A DNA stretch of 64,000 nt from Alopecurus myosuroides (lineage: Eukaryota > Streptophyta > Magnoliopsida > Poales > Poaceae). Position numbers and translations under genes: made by a program. The stretch lies in contig CM054063.1 in NCBI GenBank assembly GCA_028641055.1, forward strand, positions 177,450,756-177,514,755, given 5' to 3'. Positions within the stretch are counted from its first letter, which is position 1; every line of letters begins with the position of its first letter. The notes under the pieces were generated by a model. The model did no database searches. It had not been told where the DNA came from and worked only from the letters and a program-made list of their open reading frames with translations. Positions 33,297 to 46,900 of the stretch are shown in pieces.

Positions 33297-34130
33297 CCCG
33301 CCATTTTGTCCGCCATTGTCTTTCGCCATTTTGTTCGCCACCGTCTCGTCCATTTTTACTGCCACCCTCTCCCTCCATGTCTTCTCCCGCCACCCTCTCC
33401 CGTCATTTTTTCTCTTTTGCATCCTATAAAACCTCGCTCAATGTGGTGGTTAACCAATTCAGTGTATTCACTCGAAGATGGCTGATAGTTTGAGTCATAG
33501 TTTCGACGCATATATGTCCTGGTGTATTCTATATCATGTATAGCCAACAACCTACTAGAGAGAAGCCCCGAGAAAATTCGTAAAGAAAGCTATATTAAGG
33601 GGGAGAGTGGCGGCAACAAACTGGCGAAAAAATGGCGGGAGAAGAAATGGTGGGAGAGGGTGGCGAGAGACGATGGCGAAAAGAAAATGGTGCGAGATGG
33701 TGACGGGACAAAATTGCGGGAAACGGACCGAAACAATATTCTCATGAGGTCGGCAAAACTGATTAGGACTAATTGGGTTCGGCGAACTCAATTTGTACCA
33801 GATTGGATTTGTCCTACCCGACTGGAATATGAGCCAACTAATCGAGGTTGATGTCGGACTAATTGAGTACGGAGTACTCGACAGGCACTAATTGAGTATC
33901 GCGTACCCGACAGGAACCAATCGGGTTCACTGTGCTCGATGTTGTATTATTTAAATAAAAAAATAACGCGTATTATTTCCCGCATTAAATTTAAAAAACA
34001 TATTGGTTTTTAAAAATAGCAATTTATTGAGTCCGACACTTACTCTAAATCGACATAAAATTAGTCCATCGACGATAAGTAGGGCTCATAAATGAGCTGT
34101 TTTGGTCAGGTAATGCCAAAAATAATGAAT

Positions 34131-36034
34131 TCTTATAAGAAAATCGAAAAAAATTGCTAAAAATGAACCATAATGTGCGAGTAAACCGGAAACATTTGAG
34201 CCCAATCTGAGAATTCAGTCGGCAGTATTGATTTTTTGGACACCCTAGGAGATATTTTCGGGGTCAAAAAGCAAAAACTATCATAGTCTCACAAAATTTA
34301 AAAAACAAAATCCTCGGGTTGAATCTTTATGTGATGAGTAAACTGGGTAACTTTGACCTATTATAAAAAAACCAGTCATCAGATAAAATTTGGTGAACGC
34401 AATAGGTGTTAATATGTATAAAATTTGGGGTATGTGTTAGTGCTAGGCTAGATAGAGTTTTTTGTTTTGTTTTGTTAAGAGATCATCTCTTATCCTAGAG
34501 AAAGCTAACCTTGTTTTGCGTACTCCCAACTCAGTAATCAACATACACAACATAGCTAAGATAGCAACACATTTAAAACAAGTATGTTGCCGGACATAAA
34601 TTTCATAATATATTCCATATCACGCAACTCTCATTGCTCATACCTAAACCCAAGATGATTGTTTGACACCAGGAACCATAGATGAAGAATAAAGCATCGC
34701 CGATCAACCTCATGGACCCACAATAGCGGATCAAGATGCAAAGGGAGGAACGTGAAGTCAAGTGCCAGAAAAGAAGAGCATCTTGATCCTCAAAGTCATT
34801 TTTTTCTCCCGAGCTCCAGTGCTCCCTTGTTTGGAAAAAAATATTTAGAAGTTAAAAAAAAATCTTGATGTAGTCCATGATATAGCCTGCAAACATGTGA
34901 AATCATAACATGAAATCTAAGATTTGAAACACTATACTCCGATCTATACATTTATCATATTTGTGTATCTCAAAATACAAAGTATTTTAAACTGAAATTT
35001 TGCACGTTTGTAAAATACATCATTGAGAACATCCAGGATTTTTTTCATATTTTTTTAAACTTTGAGATATGGTTTTTAAAAAAATTAACATGCCATTCCT
35101 TTTTTGTTGTTGCATTTCCTTATTTCCTAACGGAACCAATTGAAATGATAAATGCTCCTGCTCTAAAAAAAAATCGAAAAAAAAACATTTCAAAAAATTT
35201 GGTGACGAGTAAAAAAAACATGCCAAATTTCATGATAAAATGGCTGTGTAGTGCTCTCTGAGAAAAAAAAAAAACAGGGCTCTAAAAAATATTTTTTGAA
35301 TACCATTAGACCACGGCTGATTTGCCTTTTTGTGTAGAGCACCACAAATGTTATTTCACCATGAAACTTAATAAGTATGTAGGACACTGGTATGTGTTCA
35401 TCTATCAAATTTTCAGGTTTTTATATGTTCATCTATCAAATTTTCAGGTTTTTGAATTTTGTCAGAGCATATTAGCTCGGGAGCAAATTTGAATTTCTGA
35501 AATCATACAAACTATTTCTAACATATGCCTCTACGGAAGTCAATGTCTTAACATCACATGACAAGTTCACCTTTTCATTAAATTCTGTTGTCGCTGTATC
35601 CAAGTAACATGAGTAACAGCCAAATGGCCTCATCAATGAAACAATAAAAAAATTGAAGAACAGTTTGACATCATTCACATGAATTACTGAACAACGACTT
35701 TCAACAGATGACGTCTCACATGTAAACGACAGTTGGTTCAAGTTAACAGACTAACGAGACTGAACGGCAAGACAACAGAGTTTCTCTTCTCCCAACCAAC
35801 TGCATTGAGCTCCTTGAATGGTACCAAACAGCATATAAATCTGTAGTAATGGATCATGTCACTGAAGAACGCCAGCTTCGCAAATTCACGAGTGGCTGGC
35901 GTTTGTAATGTTCACAGATGCATAAGGCTAAAAATGGTTGAGTTGGCGACAACTTCTTATTGGTCAGTGATCCATTTTCAGGTCAGTCGTCTTCTGGCAG
36001 GGTCTTCTATGTAACTTTTTTTTCCCATAAAGGC
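34131..36034. other. Intergenic sequence between the fold-back element and the ROS1a-like gene
   Basis: AT-rich, with no recognisable gene. A direct duplication of about 31 bases (TTCATCTATCAAATTTTCAG twice, near 35396 and 35427) is seen. The right-most 100-300 bases should be the 3' untranslated region of the minus-strand demethylase gene. The poly(A) site is not identified. Confidence 0.6.
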
Positions 36035-39000
36035 CTATGCATCATCTGTAGCTGCAGCTTTTTTATTCCTGGTAATTTTGCTTGCTGGAAAGTGAAGCCT
36101 CGCGTACAGTGGTCTCGGTGCTCTAGATATCCTATCAAAGCCCCTCACGCAGACAAATCCTGCACATGTTCGGAACACATATAAACATCTAAGACATCAT
36201 TCTTGAGTATAACTGTCAATGGAACCCTCCCAATACTCGTTCAGTAATATTACAAGTAGATTATGTATGAAAAATACTTCCGTAATGCTCTGCATTTATG
36301 GGCCTCGGCAAATACTAAATATATGAAAGATGCACCCTGTAGCATGAAGAGGTCACTCTAGGAAATAGTTTTGACCACATCCCTCCCCATTACACAGGAC
36401 GACTCAGGCGACAGCATATTTTATATCTATTTGTAGTAACTGGGTGCTTAAGCTATCATCAACAGGTATATGTCCATTTCTTCATGTTCCTTTGTGCTGG
36501 ATATCACAAACAGTAACTAAGACATTTAGATGATTACCTCTCCAAAAGCAATGTTGTATCTCTTCAGTTGTCAAACCTGCAAAAGAAACATGGAAATCCT
36601 AATAAGCTGCACAGTCTCGAGATGGTAATCTATCATTTAATTTTACTGTTAAGGATTTTTTATATGTTTGTTCAGTAGATCATAATCCGCAAAAGGTAGT
36701 AACTCCAGTGTTGACACAGGACAAATGGATGCGGGAGAACATCCTGGTGCTTAACAGTAACAAATGCTAAATGGGTCACTTCTTTTAACAGTTAATATGA
36801 AACCAGATGAAAACTGAACCTCTAGGGGGACAACATTAGATTTTGCTAAATGGGTCACTTCTTTTAACAGTTAAGCCTTCCCAGTTCCCACGTTGTTTAC
36901 ATAGTGAGCCAATTTTTAGGAAAAGTTGAGGTTAAAGGCTTTACTCGACAATTGCTAAGGGAATTGTTAATTTGTATACTAATTTAATTCATGAATTCAT
37001 AGAGCCTATCTCCCTCCCTCCTCCATTCTTACACATTTTCTAGTTGAAACTCTAGGCTATCATGCCTCAGACATCATCACGAATGCCTCACACTTCCTAG
37101 CTTGAGCCCCAATTGATACCATCGCCTCTCTTTCGTTTGTATTGGCTGAGGATCCCTCAAGTTTATCGTATTTATATGCTCACCGAGCCTATGCTGAGTT
37201 AAGGTCAAGCCTGCTACAGGTTCAAACGAACCCAGCTCTAGGACTCTAGGTGCATGGTCTACCCAAGCCTTGTTCGAGCTCAGCTCATTGACAAGCTAGA
37301 TGCTCATGTATGCCTCACACTAATCTCATGCCATAATAGCACCACTAAAGGAAGTCCAAAAAACTAGTAAGTGGAAACACAATAATAGGGACATGAGTTA
37401 GCTTTATGTTGTCAGTAATTTATTTGTCTATCTCAAACCTTCTTAGTCCATCTTTATGGTTTAAGAGATAGCAGCACAAGCCAGTGCCACCAAATTCTCT
37501 TTGGTTCTCATTTGTTAGGGAAATACCTTTGAAGATTGAAGGAACTGAAGTTCCAAAGTAAACTGTTCTCTTAGGGAGGTCCCATATCCATCTCCTTGGA
37601 ACATCAACTGGGTTTCGACTTGAGTCATGATCAGCAAATACCTGCAGTACAACATTTGAACAGTTAGCAATTTTAATATCAGGAATATTTGCAATTTCTA
37701 TTAATGGCGGTATACCACTTCAACCAAGGTCAGATGTAACTATTTTCAGCCATTACCTCATTTACTTGAAAATATGTCCCATTGAGTGGAAAGCTTCCTC
37801 TCATAGCTGTTCGACATGGTACCTATTTGAGTTTAATCATCAAAAAAGATAGTTAGACACTTCCCATTTGAAGATAATAATACTAGGGTAGATAATCTAC
37901 TCCAGGGGTTAGTTCACAACCAGATTGTTGTCCTAATACAACATGTTTAACTCATACAAAAATCAAAATATATTCACTTTCATCATAGTGTGGATAGTAT
38001 GTACAACATGGGGCATGGTAGGTCAACCAAGCAATGCCACCGTTTCTCGAATTCCACATGGCACAATGCAAGAATGCAAGGTCACATAAAGAGGAAGTCA
38101 TTGGTTTGCTTCTCACGTACTCCAAAGGACCAGACCGATCGGTCTCACCATGCCATGCACAAACACCAAAACTGTAGACTACCCAGTAATACATCACACC
38201 TTTAGCCAAGAGAGGAAAGATAAAACATAAGCCAATTTTTTCTACATTATAACATTCAACATCTATCAGTTGTTCAGGCTTTGAAGACTCTGAATCATTT
38301 TCTAGTCTCTTTCTATTCTTCTCCCTGGAATATAACTTGTACAAATTCCCACATGACATCTTGCTGGCCAGACACTAATACGGATCTTTGATCTGCCCCT
38401 GTAACATACATGCTGCTATCAAGCCTAGCTATGTGCACAAGCAGACCTGGTAACCAGCTAAACCATTTTAACATGGTACGGCCAGGCTGCCAATTGAAAT
38501 GCTAGTTTGTATATAAAACAAGGAGTCATCTGGTTCCCCGTTAAAGAAGAATTCCCCTCCAAACAATTCGCGCTAAAATAAAATTTGAACTATCGATGGA
38601 GTGTTAGGTGTAAAAGTTTGGACATGGGTGGCTGCATGGCTGTCATCAGCTTGTGTAGCAAGGTGTTGGGTTAAGTCTCGCAACGAGCATATTTCAAGCA
38701 ATGCAAATCCTAGATAAGAAACATATTATACAGGCTAAAAGCATGAAACTTCAATAGCATGTCATATTTGATACAATTGTCTAGCCTAGACAACAGATAT
38801 TCAACCCAAAGGTAAGTTTAACTTGCTATAAATAGACAGCTTGTCTATCAGATTAAGTATGTTTGCACAATAAAAAAAATACTGATTCTCTAGGTAGCCT
38901 TTCCAATGAATAGTTTGTCTAAAAAAAAAACTGCCAATTATGAATCTCCCAGTTGGATTTGACTCTTCGATTTTTAAAACCAGTTGGATTCTGGGCCAAG

Positions 39001-40890
39001 GCGATTCAAGGAATTTCTGGTCGATGTTTTTTCTTTTTGTATATTTTTCTTCATGCTTACGGCTTCTTTGACATTGAGGATAGGAAACGGAGGAATACGA
39101 AAAACACAGCAAGGTGTCACATACTATAAATTCCCACAGGATGTTAAGACATAGGAAATTTGAACATGTCTTTTTTTGGAAATTTTACAGAAACTAGCCC
39201 AGAATTGTGGAGGAAAACAAGTACTTGGAGAGAGGATGCATTGGATTTCTCGAAATTAAAATAAAATGAGGTTTGAGCTCATGTTGACTTTTTATGGAAA
39301 TGGGGCATAGGAATGCAATCCTTATGAATTTGACAATTCCAGACCTATGATCCAAAGGGTCCTTGTAGGAAAAAGCCCCAAGCCCCCAAGAATACTATGG
39401 AGTCCTACAATCCAGGAAGGCCTTCAAACGGTCACAGCAAACTCGATAAAATATGACTAAATTGGCCATATATGATTAGTTCTGGCTGGTTTCCTAAATC
39501 TGGGATCCAACCAGAATGTACAGTTAGACTGCTATAATTTTTACTCTGGCAAATACATACATAAATAAGCGACTTACCAAAATTGTTCCTCTGACTTTTT
39601 GAGCCTGCGCCTCACGTATACTGTTGCAACTAAAGCAAGCACTGCTGTCACATAGTTTACCGCTCTCATGGGAGTTACAAGATGTCTTAGGTGCGTCAGT
39701 TGACTGAGCAGTTTCACCTGTTTTATATTTAAATGAACATCAGGAACCCTCGAAAGTACAGGAGTATGAAATCCACAATACTTCAACTTATATGTGCTTC
39801 TTACCTGGGGTCCATATAGAGAGTAGATACGGGCAAGGATCATCAGGCTCTCTTCGGTCATACTGCACAAGGTAAGGAAATATTCATCATTATAATCTTA
39901 ATTCGTGATTAGTCCAGTTTAAATGTTCGACAATGTGATATGAACTCACTCCTTCCAGAAGTGGATGCGAGTCTGGCAGTTCATAGCTGCGGCCATGTAG
40001 AAATAGAGAAGTCAAATAATAACATTTCAAATGTGTACACTTCTCGAATATAAAAAAACATATGAGGGTATTATAGTTATCATCAATGAAATTGGCTTTC
40101 ATGGAAGACAGGGACATACACTTGATGCTCTGTTCGTAGGCGACTAATATTCTTGAGCCTGGGAGTTGGGATAGATGCAGCTTCCGGAGTTATCGCAACC
40201 AAGGCACTTGACATATCAGCATCTTCAATTTCGATGTTATTGACTTGCATATAATTCTTGAGATTCTGAGCAAACTCCTCGAAATTAAGCTTGATTGTAG
40301 GAATTTCTTCAGGATCTTCAAAGAAACTATCTTCTATGGCACTCTCTTTTATCTCTGTAGTCTCTGGTTCTGGTTCCGGACTTGCTGGCTCTTCGATGAT
40401 TGGCTGGTGATTATCCAAAACATGGTCATGGGCATGTGCATTCCAATCAAGTTGACTTACAGGCCTATAACTTGTATATGGCTGGTGGCAGCTCTCTGCA
40501 GCAGGACGTAACCAAACTCTTCTCTTCAGGTCCAGGAAGAGCAAGTCTAGCACTGTATCAAAACAAACTCATTAGCGATGTATAGCCACCCATTAGCACT
40601 TCATTTCTTTTAAACCGAGAGCTAATAGCTCCACTACATCTGTCAAATCTATTGAACTGGAATAAATTGTTCTCCAATGGCCCAATTCTGGGGGTATTAT
40701 TAGTTGCTGCCATCAAGAAAGTAAATAGATTGTTATCCATAAGAGAGGTATTTTAGCTGCCAAAAAATTTCCATTACACAGAAAAATAGCTCCCACAAAT
40801 ACAATTGAAGTTTAAATACCAGAGTGCAAGATGCCTAGTTCATTAGCCTAGTAGAATGTATTATCAATGACACATGTCTTCAGACATTAC

Positions 40891-40973
40891 CTGGCAAATG
40901 CACTTGCAAAGTGCTTGCATTCAGCTCTCATTGGGCATGCATTGCAATTTGGCTTACTTTTCGTACAGAACAC
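40891..40973 (-). other. Exon encoding the 4Fe-4S cluster of the ROS1a-like glycosylase
   Basis: This 83-base exon reads VFCTKSKPNCNACPMRAEC and on to AFA. It gives the four cluster cysteines with the exact spacing of the DEMETER/ROS1 family. Splice sites are canonical (TCAG before, GTAATG after). It shows that the core of this copy is conserved despite the frame breaks in exons 3 and 10. Confidence 0.9.
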
Positions 40974-41588
40974 CTGACAAGGAAAACAAAGTAAACAATT
41001 TCAATAACATACAGCAAGTCAGTTACATGTTGCTCTACCAAATTTGACATGTCTCATGTTTACCTTTCCAAACGTTATCATTTGATAGTGGAGCTCATAC
41101 CTGCGCATCGTAAACTGTCACTATATACCTGCAGACAAAGACCTTTTCCAAAGTAATAATGAACAGGGTTTCTAGAACTTACAATGTCCGCTGATCAAGC
41201 TTACATAATCGCGGCCAGAGGTATTTCTGTATGTTCTCCAGCATCGGATACCTTCAGTAGTGGATGATCAAACTCAGTCATTTCTGTATCATACACTAGT
41301 CAAACCAACCGTAAGGATTGAGGACACTTACAGCTCCAACAGATGCAACTGAAGAGACTCGGGTAGGGGTTGAAGTGGCACCCACCCAAGCCTCACACAA
41401 ATCCTACCAACATTTGTGTCCACCTACATAATCAAATGATACAGATAAACCTCCAAATTAAATAAAATCAAATATTAACAAAGTCAGTAGAGGAAGAACA
41501 TACCGGAAAAGCCATATGATGAAGTGTCAAAAGACGCACACACTCTACACTTTTGAGTCCAAGTCCTCTAATGCTTAAGAGGTACTCC

Positions 41589-43520
41589 CTGAAAGAGACA
41601 GAATGTTTTAAATGTCAAAATCATTCAACAACAGAATTTTGCATGAATTTAGGCCATTGCCACAATGAAACAAAATATAAAGATGGAGAGTGCACTTAGT
41701 GCAAACATCTGTTTCAGTCAATCATGTAAACTTCCCACTTGAACGGTCGTACAAGACATGTGGGTGAACTACATTCATCTAAGGTTGAGGTCACATGTCA
41801 ATAGCTTTCAGAATAACCACATCACATGTTGAAACCCATTTAAGCGCTCCCACCATCTCCAGACCCTGTGAGTTCATCCATGGTAACTTCTTTAATAACC
41901 CCTTCACATGTCTGCATGTATGCACTCAGTTATGAGTTTGTTCCAGATATGTCACCTAGGTAGAGAAAGTATCTAGTGCACCCAGGCTCGTGATGCACCC
42001 GGTGCAACCAACCTCGGCACACATGTCTAGATGTTTTCAAATTTCTGACAAATTAAATCAGCACGTACACACAGCCATGATGCAAAGTTTCAATTTAAAA
42101 CTTTAAACACAGCTCAAGAACAAATCTCTGGGTGAATAGTAGCCAAACTAAATTGGACTAGGAATTTGGTCCATTACCACTACGAAGCTGAATTTATAAC
42201 TTCTGTTTCGCTTTTTTTTTATTATTTGGACTTAATCTATGCACTATTTTTTGTAGAATTTTTCTATTTGCCTAAAGACGCAAACTGAGCCCGGATGCAT
42301 CAGTTGCAGTGATGCACCACAAACCTAGGCACGGCAGTGCTTAATTGGTCTTTTAGAATGCATCCATATATAGAACACTACGGATTACACCAGACAGAGA
42401 ACAGTTAGCTATTTTTTCAACCTCCAATTGAGTTTTTTCTTGTTAATCTTCTAAAATTTGTTCAAAAGTGAGTAAAGAGCAGCAGACAGTACTAACCCAA
42501 AACAAACATAACCAGTCTATACTTTGCAATCCCCAAAATGCGACTTCGGCCATTAATGTCAAACATGATATTTTAGTTTAAGTCTATAAAGGTATTTCTC
42601 GTAATGTATGCCCATTAATTTTCTCGAGACGGGTATATCTGCAGTGGTTATGTGGCTAAAGTATTATAAGTTTTGAGTGGATGGCCGAATTACACACATA
42701 CACGAGAGACCCTACATTATTCTGATTTGATCAATCAAGCCCCTTACTCCAGATTCTCTTCAAGTAGAGTCATTCATATATAACAGTCAACAAGGCTCTT
42801 TTAAGAGTCACAGCAGACTTGACATGCTAACCAAAATTCAATCATACAACTATACCTTTGTGGACATAAACATATTGCATCAAAGCAACATCAGATGCGC
42901 TGCGGCCAGCTGGCCAGCAAGACATACAAGACAAGGATGATGTAGTGTGTGAATCCTGTCCAAGGGAGAGACACCTATAGAAAGTAGAAAAGGGAGTCGG
43001 CTAGGAGAGAGTTCGGGAAGGAGACGACTTGATTTCAGAAAGAGGGATAGATTACTTAGGAAGAGTTCAGGAAAATTAGGAAAGCATGAATCAGATATTA
43101 TCTTCTAGGAGGTTTCCTAGTTAGAATATAATACGTCAGAGTTGGCTGTGTAACTTCTGAGGGAATCGAGCAAGAAAAATCTATCTATTTTCTCCATGTT
43201 ATTCTCTCTCTCAACCCATGTCAACCCAATCCTTCGCAGCATGTAAGTGTTAGTTCGTTAGCTTTTGAGAAACTCAAGCAAGAAGAATCAATCTAATCTC
43301 TTGTCTCAACCTACTGTCTACCTGATCTCTCACCCAGTGGTTATCCTCACTTCTTTAGCACGGTAGTTATCCCATTGTGAACAAAGATTGACAGCAGTAA
43401 CACAGACCAGCCGGAACAAATCAATGGAGGGCCTCGTACAATCTTCCTCAAATAGTGACGACGAAACAATGTGTAGAACAAACAAGTACAGTTAGAACAG
43501 TATAAAATGATCTGGCTTAC
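41589..43520 (-). other. Long intron 4 of the ROS1a-like gene
   Basis: At 1.9 kb this is among the largest introns and separates the start of the glycosylase domain from its helix-hairpin-helix exon. The part at 42990-43330 looks like LTR-type transposon sequence (GAGGAGGTTTCC-like and TGTGTAACTTCTGAGGGAATC words), but I could not bound it. No gene on the other strand is recognised. Confidence 0.5.
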
Positions 43521-43713
43521 TTTGCTTTGTCTGGGTCCACATGGCGTAACCATTCAAGATCAATGGCCTCATGGTCTGTCACCAACCTGTTTAGAAATGC
43601 CTACAAAGAAAATGGCTAAAGATGAGTATACATAACCAGACCATGATATTCCAACAAATAGGTAAATCCAGATTGAATAGAACGCCTGTTCGTACAACTA
43701 GCATTAAATTGTA

Positions 43714-43755
43714 CTCCCTCCGTCTCAAAATAATTGTCGCTGAAACATTGTGACA
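43714..43755. mobile_element. Stowaway MITE fragment
   Basis: Starts at a TA with CTCCCTCCGTCTCAAAATAA, the standard grass Stowaway end, but has no right end. It is cut after 42 bases by the complete MITE at 43758-43918. Confidence 0.6.
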
Positions 43756-43757
43756 TA

Positions 43758-43918
43758 CTCCCTCCGTATCAAAATATAAGATGTTTTAGCTTTTCCTAGA
43801 CAAAACGTATCTAGACATGTTTTAGTGTGTAGATTCATATGCATCTTATACTAAAATATGTCTAGGTATGTTTTGTCTAGAAAAAGCTAAAACATCTTGC
43901 ATTTTGATACGGAGGGAG
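43758..43918. mobile_element. Stowaway (Tc1/Mariner) MITE, complete, in intron 3 of the ROS1a-like gene
   Basis: The 161-bp palindrome begins CTCCCTCCGTATCAAAATAT and ends with its inverse (...TTTTGATACGGAGGGAG). It is flanked by TA on both sides (43756-43757 and 43919-43920). The whole unit can fold into one hairpin. Its right edge is five bases from the splice donor of exon 3. Confidence 0.92.
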
Positions 43919-46900
43919 TACTTACTTGTATCCGCTGTGCCAGCATGTTATTCATCCCTCGCTCTCTAATTGTGTCAGATATTTCCTTCACATTTATTTG
44001 TCTTATTGTTTCCCAGTCAAGTGCGTCCTTTGCATTCTGACCTCTTTCTTCATGTCCACGATTGACAAGAACTTCTTGTCTTAAAATATCCCAATCATAT
44101 GTTTCTTTTTACGAGCACCAACTCTTGCCTTCTTTGTTTTTGATCTGTCAGCGGGAATTTCAGGGAAAGCCTTAGTATCTTTGGGTTTCTCTATCGAATC
44201 TGAAGCAACCCCCTGTAGGAGTTCAGAGTTTGCTTTCTCGCTTTGATATATGTTTGAAGAATAATGACTACCATCCTGGTTTTCTGGAAGTCCAATATTG
44301 CCATACTGTTGGCTACGTCCTGACAGATGATTTCCACCTCCGATTTGGTTTGCTTTAGTAGTACATTTCTCTTGCAAATTTGGAGTTACGTGTTGTTTCA
44401 CAAACGCAGCTGCAAGGTCATTTCTTGGAAGATCCTTTTCGAAGGACTGCTCCTTGGCAAATGGCACCGTCTCCGAACTTGGCAGGTGAAAATATTTATC
44501 AATGATTGGTGAAATGAAATCAGCTCCTCCTGTTGGAGCAGAAGGGAAAGAAGTGTTGTGCTGACATAAAGATCCATCTATATCATACAAAAGAGCAGTT
44601 AAAGAATTAGCCATTTTGGTTTTATCACTGCCAATTCCAGGAGAATATGAAGGCCAATCGAATCTAGTCTCAGCTAGTGTGATGTCGGAATCATCTGTCC
44701 TATTGAGGCCACTGTGTACTGAGCGCTCTAAATCGCTGGCATATGTTATATCCGGGAGATGGGCTTGGTCATTCTGGTGATAGGAAACAGAAGAATGAAG
44801 TGGTTGACGTTTGCTGCTGAGATTATGTACTTCACCGGGCGTTGACCCCATGTTTGTACACGGAACTGGAACTCGGTCATATTGCGATGATCCATTTTTT
44901 TCACTAGGCTTGCTTTTTAGCTCTTGCATCCTTAGAAGTTCTGTATATGTGGTGGAGTTGCTTGTAGCATTGGACATATTTCTGCCAGCAAAGTCTTCTG
45001 CTGTAAAACTTACCATTGAGCTGGGAAACATATGATCAGTCATGTTAAACAGATAATCTGGGGAACTTTGAGATGAAATAGCAGAATTTTGTGATGAAAC
45101 AACATCCTCCAATGCCACATCTTCAGCTTCAACAACACTTTCAGTCCCTACGGCCATTGTCTTGCTCTCATGCAGTCTAACCGGCAGTGTCCCATAAGAG
45201 TTATGATAAACTCCTGCACAGTCTACTCCATCTCCAGGAGAATTTCCGAACAATCCAACACTGTTGCTTCCTTCTTTTTCTTCTGTTGTAACTAAGGAAC
45301 CTGTTGTATTACTCGCCTCTTCAATGAGGATACTGCCCTGCAACTTGACAGAATCACCAAACAATTCAGAACAATCACCATTCTCTTCTGTCATAGTATG
45401 AAACATCCTACTTGCAGGTATTCTAGAGGCTTCTGGCTTGGCAGGAAATTTTGCAGCGAGAGCCATAAATGCAGAGCTATAAAAGTAGAAGACAACAGTC
45501 AGACAAACAGCATAACCTCAGAATGCTAGTCACAAACAGATTATAATTCAAATAGGCTGTAAGCTTAATTCACCTGGAAAGATGGTCTGAAACATTCTGA
45601 GTAAGAAAAACACCAACTACTGAATCCACAACTGATCCTTTCCAAGGAGAGAAACGTCTATCTCCTGCAAATAGACAGAGGTCATTCAAGAGTTAAAGGT
45701 ACCTTTTGTGCAAATCCATAAACACAAAACTGCACCCAGCACAGTGCAACCCAACCCATCAATGATCCGTGATTCTCCCATTAACGAGAACTCGGGAGTT
45801 CGAACATGAGACCATGCCAGGTTTTGGAATCCTATACATGGACTCTTAACTATATGTAAAAAAGCATACAAAAGTCCCTGTCAGGAGTACTGATTTGAAA
45901 TAGTAGCAATACCTTGAACAAGATGCATGCGAGCAATGAATGAATCAATACGTCCTCGGAATATTTTCCTTTCTTCATCAAGCCATTTCTCCTTGTCCTG
46001 ATCCATCCCTTCAGAATCATCAACCATATCCGGTTCCATTAATAACTTCCACATTAGAGCAGTTACTGGATCAAGGTTCACTTTGGCCCGATCACGTTTT
46101 CTTTTCACTTTCCCCTCATATGGAACAAGTGCACCAAATTCTCCTTTGTAAGGGACAAGAGCGCCATGAAGCTCAGGTGGTGCCTGCGAATCGTCTAATT
46201 TGTTTATGTTTAAGACTTGTATCTTTTGAATTATGAGATCCAAAGGATCCACCAGGGGCGCTGTAACTCCAGGAAAGCTTTCTCCACTTCTTTCCATGTT
46301 AAGCTCTTTGAAACCAGAAGCCTCAGCCACATAAGGTCCAGAGACACTACAAATATCCTCATTTTGTAATCGATCAGTATGGCTACCTTTGGACTTAAGA
46401 TCTGGACCAATAACCTTTTCCTTCCTTGGACGACCTCTAGGCTTTGGCATCTCACCAGGTTTTATCTCTTTTCTGGGTCGTCCTGCCTTTCGCTTCTCAC
46501 TGGGTTTAGCAGGAGTGGTTTCTCCACAAACCTCCAGTTGATGATTTTCATTTCTCAGAACATCAGTACCCGGTGATGGATTTATTGGATTGGTAAGCGG
46601 CCTATTAACTTCTCCAGAACTCTCCAGTTGACAGCTAAAATTTTTCAGAGTGTCATTACCTTTTGATTGGGTTGTTGGAATGACAGGGGACCTAAATTTG
46701 TTCCCACTGATACTTCTGTCAAGCTCGTCAGAAGGGCCAATGCAGAAACTATTCCGAGTATCATCCTGAGGGGAGGTGCTATTCTTATGCAGTTCAGCTG
46801 GCAAATCTGACCCTTTAACCGTGTTGCCTTCCAAAATATGAAGTTGACATCTTCCAATACTCAGAGTATGATTTTGGCTTTGAAGGGTGTTTGGATTACT

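Larger units (their letters stand above)
27780..34130. mobile_element. Fold-back DNA element with long inverted arms, split by a chromovirus
   Basis: The left arm (about 27780-28166) is the inverted partner of the right arm (about 33680-34130). Matching blocks include AAATAATACATCATCAAGCA against its inverse near 33935-33960, CGAACCCGATTGGTTCC against CAGGAACCAATCGGGTTC (33910-33928), and CAATTTTGTCCCGTCAC against GTGACGGGACAAAATTG (33698-33716). The inner part (33302-33680) is also palindromic, with GCCATTTTGTCCGCC words facing GGCGAAAAAATGGCGGGAG. Without the retrotransposon it is about 1.2 kb. It has no gene. The outermost ends and target duplication could not be fixed, because the arms fade gradually. 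Confidence 0.6.

Noticed and set aside
39180..39440. Possible MITE in intron 13 of the demethylase gene
   Set aside because: The text resembles common grass intron repeats, but I could not find paired inverted ends or a target duplication.
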